From positions 1 through 43,865 of the IMG/VR virus record IMGVR_UViG_3300006622_000020: a DNA stretch of 43,865 nucleotides; one strand, written 5' to 3'. Source of the stretch: a virus. Positions 1 to 10,110 of the stretch are shown piece after piece (position 1 is the stretch's first letter; every line of letters begins with the position of its first letter). The notes beneath the pieces were generated by a model that worked only from the letters and a program-made list of their open reading frames with translations, searched no databases and was not told where the DNA came from. The position numbers were made by a program, and so were the translations under genes.

Positions 1-3000
1 GCATTCCATCTTGAAGCACTGTTACCACCGAAGTTTAAGTCGAAGCTGAATGCATCAAGTAAGTATCCTGTATCTCTTCTACATTTTGCTTTACTATAAT
101 CAAGTACCTTGAAGCTACTGTTTATAAAGTTAGTAACATCAGCAGCAAGTTCTTCCGTATTATCAACGATCTTATTGGCAGCTGCTGTTAATTCTGCAGC
201 AACCCAACTTGCAGTTCCAGTAGGTCTTGGTCTTGCATCAACATCGTTATCACGAATTGACTGTTCAATAACTCCTACTAGGTCATGTACCTGAGTACCT
301 TCAGTTGCTGTAGCAGCCGTACCTAAAAGATTTTGTGGAGTTAGTGTATATGTACTTGCATTAGTAACTGGAGTTTCTTGAACAACTTGCTCAACAACAT
401 CACCTAGTAATTGTAATACATCCGCGTATTGATTTTGCGTATCTACAGGAAGTACAGAAACTCCGTTCTCGAAGTATATACCTGCTGACTGTAATGTAGC
501 AAAATTAGAATCGTGTTGAACATCATGAGAGATCGCGTCAATAATATAACCGATATCTCTTCTACATTTTGCATCAGGGAAACTTAACGCGTTCCAAGTC
601 TTAGATAAGTAACTAATAACAGATTCTGCAAGTATATCAGATCTTCTTTCAACCGCTTCTTTAGAAGTTACAAACGAATCAGCCATCCAAGTTTGTAATA
701 CATCAATACGTTCTGGTATAGTATTTCTGCTTTCAATACTATCATCAACTGCGTTAGCAACAATTTCTGTAAGCTTACGAGCAGCGATACAAGTATTTGG
801 ATTTGCACCATGTACTTTCATATCTTGAGTAGTATTACTATAAGAAGGTATACCATTCCAATATTCGTATTTGGTTACTATATCACCTGTGTAATATTTT
901 CCAGTTCTTGGGAACAATGTAGTTGTGATTGGCTTGGCACCTACAACATGTTCAATGATTTTTGCTAAGTGCAAGAACGCATCTCTTGAACCCATTCTTT
1001 GTTCAATTTGTAATCCAGTATTTACGGCATTCTCAAAGTACATTCCTGCAGTTTGAACTGTTGCCGCATTTCCGCCGTATTGAATATCGTGAGAAACTGC
1101 ATCGATGATATAACCTGTATCTCTTCGACATTTAGCTTCACTATAAGGTAATACCTCAAAGAATTCTGAAAGATAAGCAAGTAGCCCAGTACCAACTGAA
1201 TCCTTAATTCCCTCTATTTGAGAGAAGGCAGTTTGATTTACTGTTTCAAACGATTCAGGAGCAGGGAATACTTGAGCAGGTGCCATAAGCATTGAACCTG
1301 ATGTAATCGCAACTGAAGTAATATCAAATAACGATTCAGCAATTGCTCCAACCTCGGCTCCTGCATTAGAACCAGCCATGTTTTGTGTTTCACCGTTACC
1401 TGCTGATTTTAATCCAGCAATATCGATGTCTTGTACAATTAATTCTGCACAATCACCAAGGTGAGCAAACGCAGCGGCGGATGATTCAATTTGACTTGAA
1501 GGTAAACCAACGTTAACACCATTTTCAAAATAAAGTTTGGTAAAGTTTAGAGTAGCAAAGTTTCCACCAAATTGAATATCGTGTCCTGCCGCATCAATTA
1601 AGTAACCTGTATCTCTTTCACATTTTGCTACATCGTAACTTAAAGAAGGTCTGTTGGCAGCAAGCCATGCTGTCATTTCAGCTATTAAGAATGTTTTGTT
1701 ATTTAATAGTTGAGATCTACCGTTGAGTCTTGAAGGACCAGGACCTGCGATACCGTAACTAATTGCATCAGCAGCAGTACGACCGTTAGTCATAATGTCG
1801 ATGATTTCATTAAACGATTCTGCAGTTCTAATTTTCATTGCACCGTCGGTTACAGCTTCAACTGCCTTATCTCTTGCGAACTCAATACCTTTAACTGTTT
1901 CTGTTAACTGTTCATTAATAACTTTATTTGTTCCTGCAGTATCAATTCTGTATGCAACACCATTGAGTACTGAGTTATGATTAGTGCCTGTTAAAATATC
2001 AGTCTTAACAGCATCAATCAACATATTAACATCTCTCTTACATTTGTCACCGTCAAACACATAGTAACGATTGTGTAGGTAACCTTGTAATTCATCGATG
2101 ATGAAGTCTCTGTTTCTTTGTAATTGCTTTCTTGCCAATGTTCTGTTAGGATCAAACGAAGCCTTAGTCAATGTTGGCATTTGATCTTCTTCGATATTAG
2201 TATCGTCAAGCAAATTGGCAACTGATTGAATAAGATCATGTACTGCCGTACCTGTTGCTGTACTTGCTGCAGTTCCATCAACATTCTGATAAGGACCTGT
2301 ACTAATTGAATCGGCAACAGCAGAAACGAAAGTATGTGGTTGTTGTCCTGAACCGCCATCTCCTACATTCATTGTAATGGTTGTAGCAGTTGAAGAAATA
2401 ACCTTAATACCTTTATTGTAGAAAGGATGATGTGGCTGTGGTGATGTATGATTTGAAACTCCACCGCCTTGACCCATATCACAACTAAATGTAAATCCAT
2501 TTGGCTTCAGATATACAACACTGCCTGTATCAAGTAAATGACCAGCAGGTATTGTTGCGACAAATATTCCTGTAGCAGGATCGTAACTTGCATCAGAAGC
2601 AGTAAACTTGGTATATGAATTTGATGAACCTGCTTCAGTAACAACCTCTGCTGCTAAGTCAGCCAATCTTGTGAAGGCACGTTTTGTTGGTATACGTTGT
2701 TCGTAAGGCAATACATTGATTGCTTCTCTTAAACCTGAAACGTTAGCAGTATCTTCGTAATCAGACAGTGTTTTCATTTGTCCTTTTACTTCAATTGGTA
2801 AAACGTTAGTTGAACGTTGCTGTTCGTAATCAGCAGATGCGCCATCAAATTTACGGAAGTAATAATCAAATACTTCTAATGTATTTTCATTTCCACCGTA
2901 TTCAATATCTCTTGATACAGCATCAACAATAATACCAACATCTCTTTCACAAGTTGTTTTCTTAAATGGTAATCCGTTATAATCATCTCGAAGCATATCA

Positions 3001-6000
3001 ATAACAGCCAACGACAGATTTTCCGTTAGGCCATCAATTGCTTCTGCTGCATCGACCATATCTAATTCGTAATTAGGTTCAACATACTTAGGTAAGAAGT
3101 CTAAAGTATTTTCACTAATAACCTTAGTTACAATATTAACTCTATCTCTTGCGAGGTTAGCAACTTCAATTCCGTAGTCAGCTCCTGAATCATCTTGAGC
3201 AATTGCATTACCTGTTGTAGGAGTAATTGCTTGGTCTCTAACAATTTGCCATATTACTTCAGCAATATGTTCCCAAGTTTTATATGTTGGTTCAATTTGA
3301 TCTGAAGGCAATACCGAAACTGCGTTCTCAAAATACAATCTTGCGAAATTGACAGAACAAGTATTTCCACCAAACTTAACATCTTGTATAATAGAATCTA
3401 CAAGGTAACCTGTATCTCTCTGACAAGCAGCATTATCATATGTTAGTGTTGGGAACTCTTGAGTAATGTAAGCAGCAACTTCAGCTTTAATAAAGTTCTT
3501 ATTTAGAAGTAATTGATTACCTGCTTGATTATGTTCATCGCTTAACGCAGCTCCTGAACCAAATTGAGTTGATCCTGCCGAACCGCCACCCATAATAGTA
3601 GTGATTTCATCAAACGCAGCATTGGCTCTTGTTAAGGCTGTACCTGTAACGTTTGGATCTGCAGCAACCTTAGACTTAAGGAAAGCAACCGATGCAAGTG
3701 TTTCTGTCAATTGGTCATTGATAACTTTATTTGCACCAGCAGAACCAGTTACATAACCGAGTCCCATGAATTGTGAATTCCAAGTAGAGTTCGTTGCCAT
3801 ATCTCTTCGAACTGCATCAAGAATAAATCCTGAATCTCTTGTACATTTGTCACCGTCGAATACGAAGTAATTGTTTTCAAGGAAGTATGATACTTCTTTT
3901 GCCAAGTATTCTTTGTTAGTTTGTAATTGTTCTCTTGCGTATTGACCTTGAGAATTGTAAGTAACTTTAGAAACAGCTTCTTTAGCAACCGATACAAACG
4001 TATGAGCTCCACCTGAACTTGCTATAAGTTGAACTGTAACATCATCACCAGAAACACCAGTAACTCTCATCGGAGTTCTGTAATTGAAATCACCTTTTCT
4101 TGGGTATGAATGTTCAGTTGCATTACCATCCTGTGCACATGTAAACGTAAATGAATATGGAGTAAACTCAACATAATCTTCAGTAGTTAAATCATGTCCT
4201 GGGATTGTTAATACCGAAACACCACTTGTTGTATTATAAGTTGCAGTTGTTGGTGTGTAATGTTTAACGTAAGATGCAGGATCTGTAAATACTAACGCAT
4301 CCGAATCAATTGCTCCAACCTCTGATCTAACGTATGTATGGGTCCCACCAGTACCTGTACCGATGTTCATTGTAATACTATCAGTAGTAACTGCAGTAAG
4401 TTCTACAGGAGTTCTATAAGCAGGATGATGAGCCTGAGGCGCAGCATGTTCTGTAAGGTTTCCGTCTAATGTACAAGTAAAGATTACTGAATTTGGCTTA
4501 ATCATTACCATGTCACCAGCTTCAAACGCGTGCTTACCAATAAAGGCAACAAACTCACCAGTAGATGCATCGTAAGTAGCATTATAAGGAGTATGAGTTG
4601 AAATGTATTTCGCAGATTTAACACTGTTAGCAGTTGCAGAAACAAATGTATGTGCTGAAACATCTGAACTTGTTCCTACATTAACCGTAAACGAAGTTGC
4701 TGATGTAGCCGCAACCACAACAGGCTTCTTATATGCAGGATGTTGTCTTTCACCTTTAATTGCATTTGTGATAGCAGATACAAACGTATGAGTACCACCG
4801 CCATTCGTTACCGCACCAACATTACAACCAATTACGTTTCCATTAACAGAAGTAATGGCAACTGGTTTCTTCCAGAATGGATGATGTGGTTCAGGTGCAG
4901 AATGTTGTGTAAGGTTTCCGTCTATCTCGCAAGTAAATGTAATACCTCTTGGTGCAAATTCAATATGATCACCAACTTTTAATTTATGAGTACCAATGTT
5001 AGCTGTAAACTCACCAGTAGATGGAACGTAGCTTGCAGTTGTTGGAGTAAAGTTAGTAATTGTAGTTGTTGGGTAAGTATGTTGAGTTGCATTACCGTCA
5101 GTTGCACAAGTAAATGTTAAACTGTCAGGAGCAAGTAATACTTCATCACCAACTTGTAAATCGTGAGCACCAACTGTAATTTCTGTTAAACCAGTTACTG
5201 GGTTATAAGTAGCATTAGATGGAGTATAAATTTTATTACCTGAGTTCAGGATTTGCTTAACTTTATCAATTGCTTCGTCTGATCTATGAATCGACGCAGA
5301 ATCACTCAAGCCAATAATTTCTGTTATTGAATTATCAGCAGCGGATACAAATGTATGAGCGTTAGTACCACCAGTTCCTACCATACATACAATCGTATTT
5401 GTAGTTACTGAATGTACTGGGCAAGGATGATTAAAGTAAGGATGTCCTGCTGCAGGTACAGCATCGTTTTGAACTCCGCTACCTGTATCACAACTAAATA
5501 CAATTCCGCCATCTGAGAATTGAACATAATCACCAGGCTGTAAACTATGCTTACCAACTGTTGCTTCAAACCTTCCAGTTGTTGGATCGTAAGTTGCAGT
5601 TGTTGGAGTAAACTGAGCTCCTACCGCGTCTGCTGGCATTATTGCATTAGTTACCGCAGAAACAAACGTATGAGCATAGTTAGTTGATTTACCAACATTC
5701 ATCGTAATTGTTGTTTCGTCGTGATCAACAATTGGGCAAGGCTTGTTGTAATATGGGTGATGAGCTTGTGGTGAAGGATGATTTGCTACGCCGCTTCCTG
5801 CGTCACAACTAAACACAATTCCTTCAAAGGCAAATCTAACATGATCACCAGTAACCAATCCATGACCTGTTCCAATCGTTGCTACCATAATACCTGTTAG
5901 AGGTTCGTAAGTAGCAGTAGATGGAGTAAATCCTGTAGTCGTATTATTTAATCGAGTCTTCAGAGTATCCATCGAACCAAGTGTTTGTGGTAACTGGTTA

Positions 6001-9000
6001 TTAATTACATTATCAGCAAGTGTAGTACCTGCTCTATAAGCAATACCTGTTTGGATTGCATTATAATTTGAACCTGTTAGAATATCTCTTTCAACCGCAG
6101 GTAAAATATATTGAGTTACATCTCGACGACACTTATTAGAATCATATCTGTAATAAGTATCTTCAACATATCCTTCAATCATATCTTGAATAAAGGTTCT
6201 GTTTGCTTGTAACTGTTTTCTTGCATTACGCTTATTAACAGGAATACTTGAATCATTACTCCAACTAATATTATCACCAAGTGTTGATACAGCATTAGGT
6301 AGTGCAGAAACAAATTTATGTTCATCGACGATTGCTGATTTACCTACATCAATTGTAATCTTGCTTGCAGTTGCTCCAAGTACTTCAACCGGAGTTCCTG
6401 CTGCAGGATCGCTTGCTCTTGGGTAACCAGTTCTTGTTCTATGATTATCTCTTGTGCAACTAAATACCAAACCGCCTGTCTTTAACAGAACGTATGAACC
6501 TTCAGACAATCCATGTCCTTTAGTAAACGCGTTTGGCGTTGCACTTACGAAGGTATGAGGTACTTGTCCTGTTCCACCTGTTCCAACATTTAACCTAACC
6601 GTTGTAGAGGTTGTACCAATAACTGGACATGGCTTGTTGTAATAAGGATGGTGAGGAGCAGGTGACGCATGATTTTGAACTCCTGAACCCGTATTACAAC
6701 TGAATATAATACTCTCAGGTTTTATCCAAATATGATCACCAGTTTTTACCTCATGTTTAAGACCAACAGTTGCTTCCATAATTCCTGTAGCAGGATCGTA
6801 GGTTGCGGTTTGTACTGTAAGGCCTTTAGAACCACCGAGTGTGATAACTGATAAACCAGTAACAGGATCATAAGTTGCGGTAGTAGGATTAAACTTGGTA
6901 CCTTTATTTTCAAGGATCTGTAAAATGTTATCATACGAATCATCTAATCTATCGGAGGCAACGTATGAGTCACCGTCAATTAATTTATTCGTTTGATCTT
7001 TTAATCTTTCGTATGCAGCGACTGTTTCGTTATTCTGATTTTCCATAACAGTTTTTGCAGCAGCCATGTAATATGCACGACCTGCAGTTACTGAGTTATA
7101 GTTTGTGTCAAACAACATGTCGTTCTTAACAGCAGGTAGAATATAATCAGATACATCTCTACGACAAGCTTTACTATCGTAAGCATAGAACTCGTCGTTA
7201 TTTTCGATCCAGTCAATTAATTCACCAGTGATTAGTTCTTTGTTGTCCTGTAGAAGTCTTCTCGACGCGGTACGAGGTGTTGAAGTATCTCTCCATATAA
7301 TCGGGTTGATGTTCTCTTCACCATACTCAAGGACATTTAGAAGTTCACCAAAGGATGTTTCAACTCTTTGATTGATTTCACTGTTACCTGTAATGAATAC
7401 TTGTTTTGTTTGATCTCTTAAGTATTCCAATGCACCTTTTGTTTCTTCAAGCTGTTCGCCTGGTACAACATAACTGATTGGTGATCTATAAGTAATACCA
7501 CCTAAACGACCCCAATAGTTTGTATCTAATGCAATGTCGTATCCTGTGCCATCAAGTACAATACCTGAATCTCTTAAACATTTTTCTGAATCGTACTCTT
7601 GGTAACCTAATCCACCGTTTACTGTATTAGATGTTAAGTAACTAACCATATCGTCGATAATATCATCTGCAGCATAATCAACTGATTCTGCGAATGCACT
7701 ATTACCAACAATTGTTTGTGTTGTTGATTTTGGAGCAAAGAATTCTGTTGTTCCTTTTGCTCTCATTGATATATCACCGAACTGAGTACCTGAGTTGTTC
7801 AACGTCATCTGACCACCGTTCAGTGCATAGAACGCACAACGAACGAAGATTGACAATGAACCAATACCGTTAACACCAGCACCGTCTCTAGCAACATATC
7901 CTAAACCGTTTTGAGTACGAGGTGTGAAACCAAAACAAAGTACGTAGGTATATAATGAATCGGTATCAAGTACTCTTCTATCTGCAAGTACACAACCACC
8001 ACCACGACCAACCGCTCTGTTAGGGAAGTCGTCAATTCCGATGGATTGAACTGTTGCTGTACCACCAGATTCTGAAGTTATTGTATCACCTACCGCAAAT
8101 CCTTGTCCGTTCTTAAGGTTACGAACTCTGATTGTACGCAAGTTAGATATATCACCAGGTACAGTTCCTTTGAGTGCATCTAATGAATCATCCCAAGATA
8201 AGTAACCAATAGCACCAGACGAGAATCTAATTTCATCATCAAGTTGCCATAAGCTTGCAGAAGGAGTTGCACTGTTTCCTGTAATATTTGACTCAAGTAC
8301 AAATGTTTGACCAAGGTCAGCAAGAGTACCTTTTGAGTTATAAGGATTAAGAGGTGGTTCAACATCTTGACGTAAGAAGTTAGATAGCTGAGTACTATCT
8401 CTTAAGTAAGGTGAACGTAATAGTTTGGCACCAGGTCGATAGGCAATCGCAAATCCGCCTTCTGGGAAATCAAAGTTATCAACCTTAAAGTTTTGATAAC
8501 CAAATCCTTGAACATAACCACCAGAACCAACTAAGATTCCGTTATTGTTTTCATATCCAGGAAGTAGTTCAATAACTGTAGCATACTGACCTGCAGTCGA
8601 AGTACAAGAACAATCATCAGGCAACATCAAGTTACCTTTTGTATAATAAGTACCAGGACCTACTGAAATATGAACAGCGTTATTAATTGCGTTACGATTT
8701 AATTCGCCACCTGCTTTTTCTAAACAAAGTTCAAACGCTCTTTCCAATGTTCTAACAGGAGCCAACATTGTTCCTGTGTTTGTATCTTTACCTGAAGCAG
8801 CATCAACGTGAACCTTAAGTGCTTGTGCAGTTGATTTAGATACTTCATCAAATAATTGCTTATATGAAATCTGTTCGGTATCACCTGTCTTTTCATTACG
8901 GATTGCGAAATAAGATTCATCATCCATTGGTGCTTCGAATTCTTTCGTAAGATCCATATCAAAGTCAGCTAATCTTGACCTATCAATTACACCACCTGTA

Positions 9001-10061
9001 AATGTTGATTGCTCAATCCCACCATTTTCAAAGGTAGAATTATTTGCACCAAGACCGTCGGCAGATGAACTACGGATTGTCATATTCGTTGATATGACGT
9101 CGTCCATTGAACCTGTGAATGTACTATCGGTGATTATACTATCAGAAATTGTAGAATCATCAATTGTAGAATTGGTTAGAGTTACATTGTTTCCTGTACC
9201 GTCGTTGAACTCTGAATCTGTAATAACAACATTATTAGCAGTAGAATCATCAATTGTTCCATCGGTGAAAGATGAATTAATTATGGCAGCGTTATCAATA
9301 TCACCATCGGTATATGTTGAATCTGTAATGTCAACATCGTCTGCAGTACCACCAGTAATATCTGATTCATCAATCGTACCAGCATTGAATTGTGATGTAC
9401 TAATGACAAGGTTATTAGCACTACTGTCGGCAAGTGTTCCATCAGTGAAAGATGAGTCACTAATTGTTAAATTGTTTGCTGTACTATCAGTGATTGTAGA
9501 ATCATCGATAGTTGAGTTGGTAAGTACAACGTTATTACCTGTACCTTCGTTGAACTCGGAATTTGTTATGATACTGTTATTGACAGTAGAATCTGTTATC
9601 GCAAAGTTGTTTGCTGAACCATCAAGTAAAGTAGTATTATCAAAAGTGTTATTATTACCTGTACCTTCAGAGAAGTCTGAATAAGTAATCGTAATATTGT
9701 TTGCTGTATTGTTTTCAAGGTGACCTAAGTTGAAGGTCGAGTATGTTATTACAATATTGTTAGCATCTGAATTCGTAATGACTGTGTCGTCAATTGAACC
9801 ACGGCGGAAAATAGTATCTTCAATTTCAGAGTTGTCAATTTCAACATTGTTAAGACGTGAGTCGGACATGACCACACCGGAGATAGTTCCTCCAGTGATG
9901 TTGATTCTAGAAAAGACTTCGTACTGAATTGCTTCAACTAATTCTCTTCTAGTAATATTACTCGTACCATCGTCACCCTGTACAAGATTGACAATAACAA
10001 ATAGATCTTCTGATCTGGTATTGCCACCGGTAATCGGAGGTAGTTCTGAAATTTTTGCCAT
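1..10061 (-). CDS. Giant repeat-rich virion structural protein (C-terminus beyond window)
   Basis: The frame opens at ATG 10061 (MAKISELPPITGGN...) and stays open to base 1 wherever I translated it, so at least about 3,350 residues are present; the stop lies outside the window. Residues about 55-335 are short solenoid-like repeats (variants of TNSEFNEGTGNN, DSTIDDSTITDST), likely a right-handed beta-helix. Residues about 415-600 resemble a pectate-lyase-like beta-helix entry (VDAASGKDTNTGTMLAPVRT). The rest alternates two repeat families. One is alpha-rich, with a C-R-R-D motif (for example KCRRDTGYLLDAFSFD), seen about eleven times. The other is a beta module (ATYDPxTG, xxGDxVxF, FTC, HHPxYxKP, TITMNVG, HTFVSA), seen about eight or more times, mostly between 2.3 and 6.8 kb. 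Similar repeats are known in marine T4-like structural proteins. A late-type promoter box lies just upstream. Probably a tail fibre or other tail appendage; exact role unknown. Confidence 0.8.
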   Translation of the reverse strand, partial: MAKISELPPITGGNTRSEDLFVIVNLVQGDDGTSNITRRELVEAIQYEVFSRINITGGTISGVVMSDSRLNNVEIDNSEIEDTIFRRGSIDDTVITNSDANNIVITYSTFNLGHLENNTANNITITYSDFSEGTGNNNTFDNTTLLDGSANNFAITDSTVNNSIITNSEFNEGTGNNVVLTNSTIDDSTITDSTANNLTISDSSFTDGTLADSSANNLVISTSQFNAGTIDESDITGGTADDVDITDSTYTDGDIDNAAIINSSFTDGTIDDSTANNVVITDSEFNDGTGNNVTLTNSTIDDSTISDSIITDSTFTGSMDDVISTNMTIRSSSADGLGANNSTFENGGIEQSTFTGGVIDRSRLADFDMDLTKEFEAPMDDESYFAIRNEKTGDTEQISYKQLFDEVSKSTAQALKVHVDAASGKDTNTGTMLAPVRTLERAFELCLEKAGGELNRNAINNAVHISVGPGTYYTKGNLMLPDDCSCTSTAGQYATVIELLPGYENNNGILVGSGGYVQGFGYQNFKVDNFDFPEGGFAIAYRPGAKLLRSPYLRDSTQLSNFLRQDVEPPLNPYNSKGTLADLGQTFVLESNITGNSATPSASLWQLDDEIRFSSGAIGYLSWDDSLDALKGTVPGDISNLRTIRVRNLKNGQGFAVGDTITSESGGTATVQSIGIDDFPNRAVGRGGGCVLADRRVLDTDSLYTYVLCFGFTPRTQNGLGYVARDGAGVNGIGSLSIFVRCAFYALNGGQMTLNNSGTQFGDISMRAKGTTEFFAPKSTTQTIVGNSAFAESVDYAADDIIDDMVSYLTSNTVNGGLGYQEYDSEKCLRDSGIVLDGTGYDIALDTNYWGRLGGITYRSPISYVVPGEQLEETKGALEYLRDQTKQVFITGNSEINQRVETSFGELLNVLEYGEENINPIIWRDTSTPRTASRRLLQDNKELITGELIDWIENNDEFYAYDSKACRRDVSDYILPAVKNDMLFDTNYNSVTAGRAYYMAAAKTVMENQNNETVAAYERLKDQTNKLIDGDSYVASDRLDDSYDNILQILENKGTKFNPTTATYDPVTGLSVITLGGSKGLTVQTATYDPATGIMEATVGLKHEVKTGDHIWIKPESIIFSCNTGSGVQNHASPAPHHPYYNKPCPVIGTTSTTVRLNVGTGGTGQVPHTFVSATPNAFTKGHGLSEGSYVLLKTGGLVFSCTRDNHRTRTGYPRASDPAAGTPVEVLGATASKITIDVGKSAIVDEHKFVSALPNAVSTLGDNISWSNDSSIPVNKRNARKQLQANRTFIQDMIEGYVEDTYYRYDSNKCRRDVTQYILPAVERDILTGSNYNAIQTGIAYRAGTTLADNVINNQLPQTLGSMDTLKTRLNNTTTGFTPSTATYEPLTGIMVATIGTGHGLVTGDHVRFAFEGIVFSCDAGSGVANHPSPQAHHPYYNKPCPIVDHDETTITMNVGKSTNYAHTFVSAVTNAIMPADAVGAQFTPTTATYDPTTGRFEATVGKHSLQPGDYVQFSDGGIVFSCDTGSGVQNDAVPAAGHPYFNHPCPVHSVTTNTIVCMVGTGGTNAHTFVSAADNSITEIIGLSDSASIHRSDEAIDKVKQILNSGNKIYTPSNATYNPVTGLTEITVGAHDLQVGDEVLLAPDSLTFTCATDGNATQHTYPTTTITNFTPTTASYVPSTGEFTANIGTHKLKVGDHIEFAPRGITFTCEIDGNLTQHSAPEPHHPFWKKPVAITSVNGNVIGCNVGAVTNGGGTHTFVSAITNAIKGERQHPAYKKPVVVAATSATSFTVNVGTSSDVSAHTFVSATANSVKSAKYISTHTPYNATYDASTGEFVAFIGKHAFEAGDMVMIKPNSVIFTCTLDGNLTEHAAPQAHHPAYRTPVELTAVTTDSITMNIGTGTGGTHTYVRSEVGAIDSDALVFTDPASYVKHYTPTTATYNTTSGVSVLTIPGHDLTTEDYVEFTPYSFTFTCAQDGNATEHSYPRKGDFNYRTPMRVTGVSGDDVTVQLIASSGGAHTFVSVAKEAVSKVTYNSQGQYAREQLQTNKEYLAKEVSYFLENNYFVFDGDKCTRDSGFILDAVRRDMATNSTWNSQFMGLGYVTGSAGANKVINDQLTETLASVAFLKSKVAADPNVTGTALTRANAAFDEITTIMGGGSAGSTQFGSGAALSDEHNQAGNQLLLNKNFIKAEVAAYITQEFPTLTYDNAACQRDTGYLVDSIIQDVKFGGNTCSVNFARLYFENAVSVLPSDQIEPTYKTWEHIAEVIWQIVRDQAITPTTGNAIAQDDSGADYGIEVANLARDRVNIVTKVISENTLDFLPKYVEPNYELDMVDAAEAIDGLTENLSLAVIDMLRDDYNGLPFKKTTCERDVGIIVDAVSRDIEYGGNENTLEVFDYYFRKFDGASADYEQQRSTNVLPIEVKGQMKTLSDYEDTANVSGLREAINVLPYEQRIPTKRAFTRLADLAAEVVTEAGSSNSYTKFTASDASYDPATGIFVATIPAGHLLDTGSVVYLKPNGFTFSCDMGQGGGVSNHTSPQPHHPFYNKGIKVISSTATTITMNVGDGGSGQQPHTFVSAVADSISTGPYQNVDGTAASTATGTAVHDLIQSVANLLDDTNIEEDQMPTLTKASFDPNRTLARKQLQRNRDFIIDELQGYLHNRYYVFDGDKCKRDVNMLIDAVKTDILTGTNHNSVLNGVAYRIDTAGTNKVINEQLTETVKGIEFARDKAVEAVTDGAMKIRTAESFNEIIDIMTNGRTAADAISYGIAGPGPSRLNGRSQLLNNKTFLIAEMTAWLAANRPSLSYDVAKCERDTGYLIDAAGHDIQFGGNFATLNFTKLYFENGVNVGLPSSQIESSAAAFAHLGDCAELIVQDIDIAGLKSAGNGETQNMAGSNAGAEVGAIAESLFDITSVAITSGSMLMAPAQVFPAPESFETVNQTAFSQIEGIKDSVGTGLLAYLSEFFEVLPYSEAKCRRDTGYIIDAVSHDIQYGGNAATVQTAGMYFENAVNTGLQIEQRMGSRDAFLHLAKIIEHVVGAKPITTTLFPRTGKYYTGDIVTKYEYWNGIPSYSNTTQDMKVHGANPNTCIAARKLTEIVANAVDDSIESRNTIPERIDVLQTWMADSFVTSKEAVERRSDILAESVISYLSKTWNALSFPDAKCRRDIGYIIDAISHDVQHDSNFATLQSAGIYFENGVSVLPVDTQNQYADVLQLLGDVVEQVVQETPVTNASTYTLTPQNLLGTAATATEGTQVHDLVGVIEQSIRDNDVDARPRPTGTASWVAAELTAAANKIVDNTEELAADVTNFINSSFKVLDYSKAKCRRDTGYLLDAFSFDLNFGGNSASRWN

Positions 10062-10092
10062 CTTTAGTCTATTCCTTGTGGTATTACAGTAT

Positions 10093-10100
10093 TATTTATA
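10093..10100 (-). promoter_or_regulatory. T4-type late promoter box TATAAATA
   Basis: The minus strand reads TATAAATA about 32 bases upstream of ATG 10061, in the 49-base spacer between two structural genes. This is the consensus late box recognised by gp55-type sigma factors in T4-like phages. It would drive the giant structural gene. Confidence 0.7.
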
Positions 10101-10110
10101 AGACCAGTCT

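Noticed and set aside
1-7600. Regularly spaced similar DNA blocks, at first sight a CRISPR-like or tandem DNA repeat
   Set aside because: The similarity follows the coded CRRD and FTC/HHP protein repeats with variable spacing and sequence; repeats and spacers are not CRISPR-like.
9094-9684. 196-aa plus-strand open frame rich in Val/Ser
   Set aside because: It is antisense to the repetitive solenoid part of the giant minus-strand protein and mirrors that repeat; no ribosome site, no plausible protein features.
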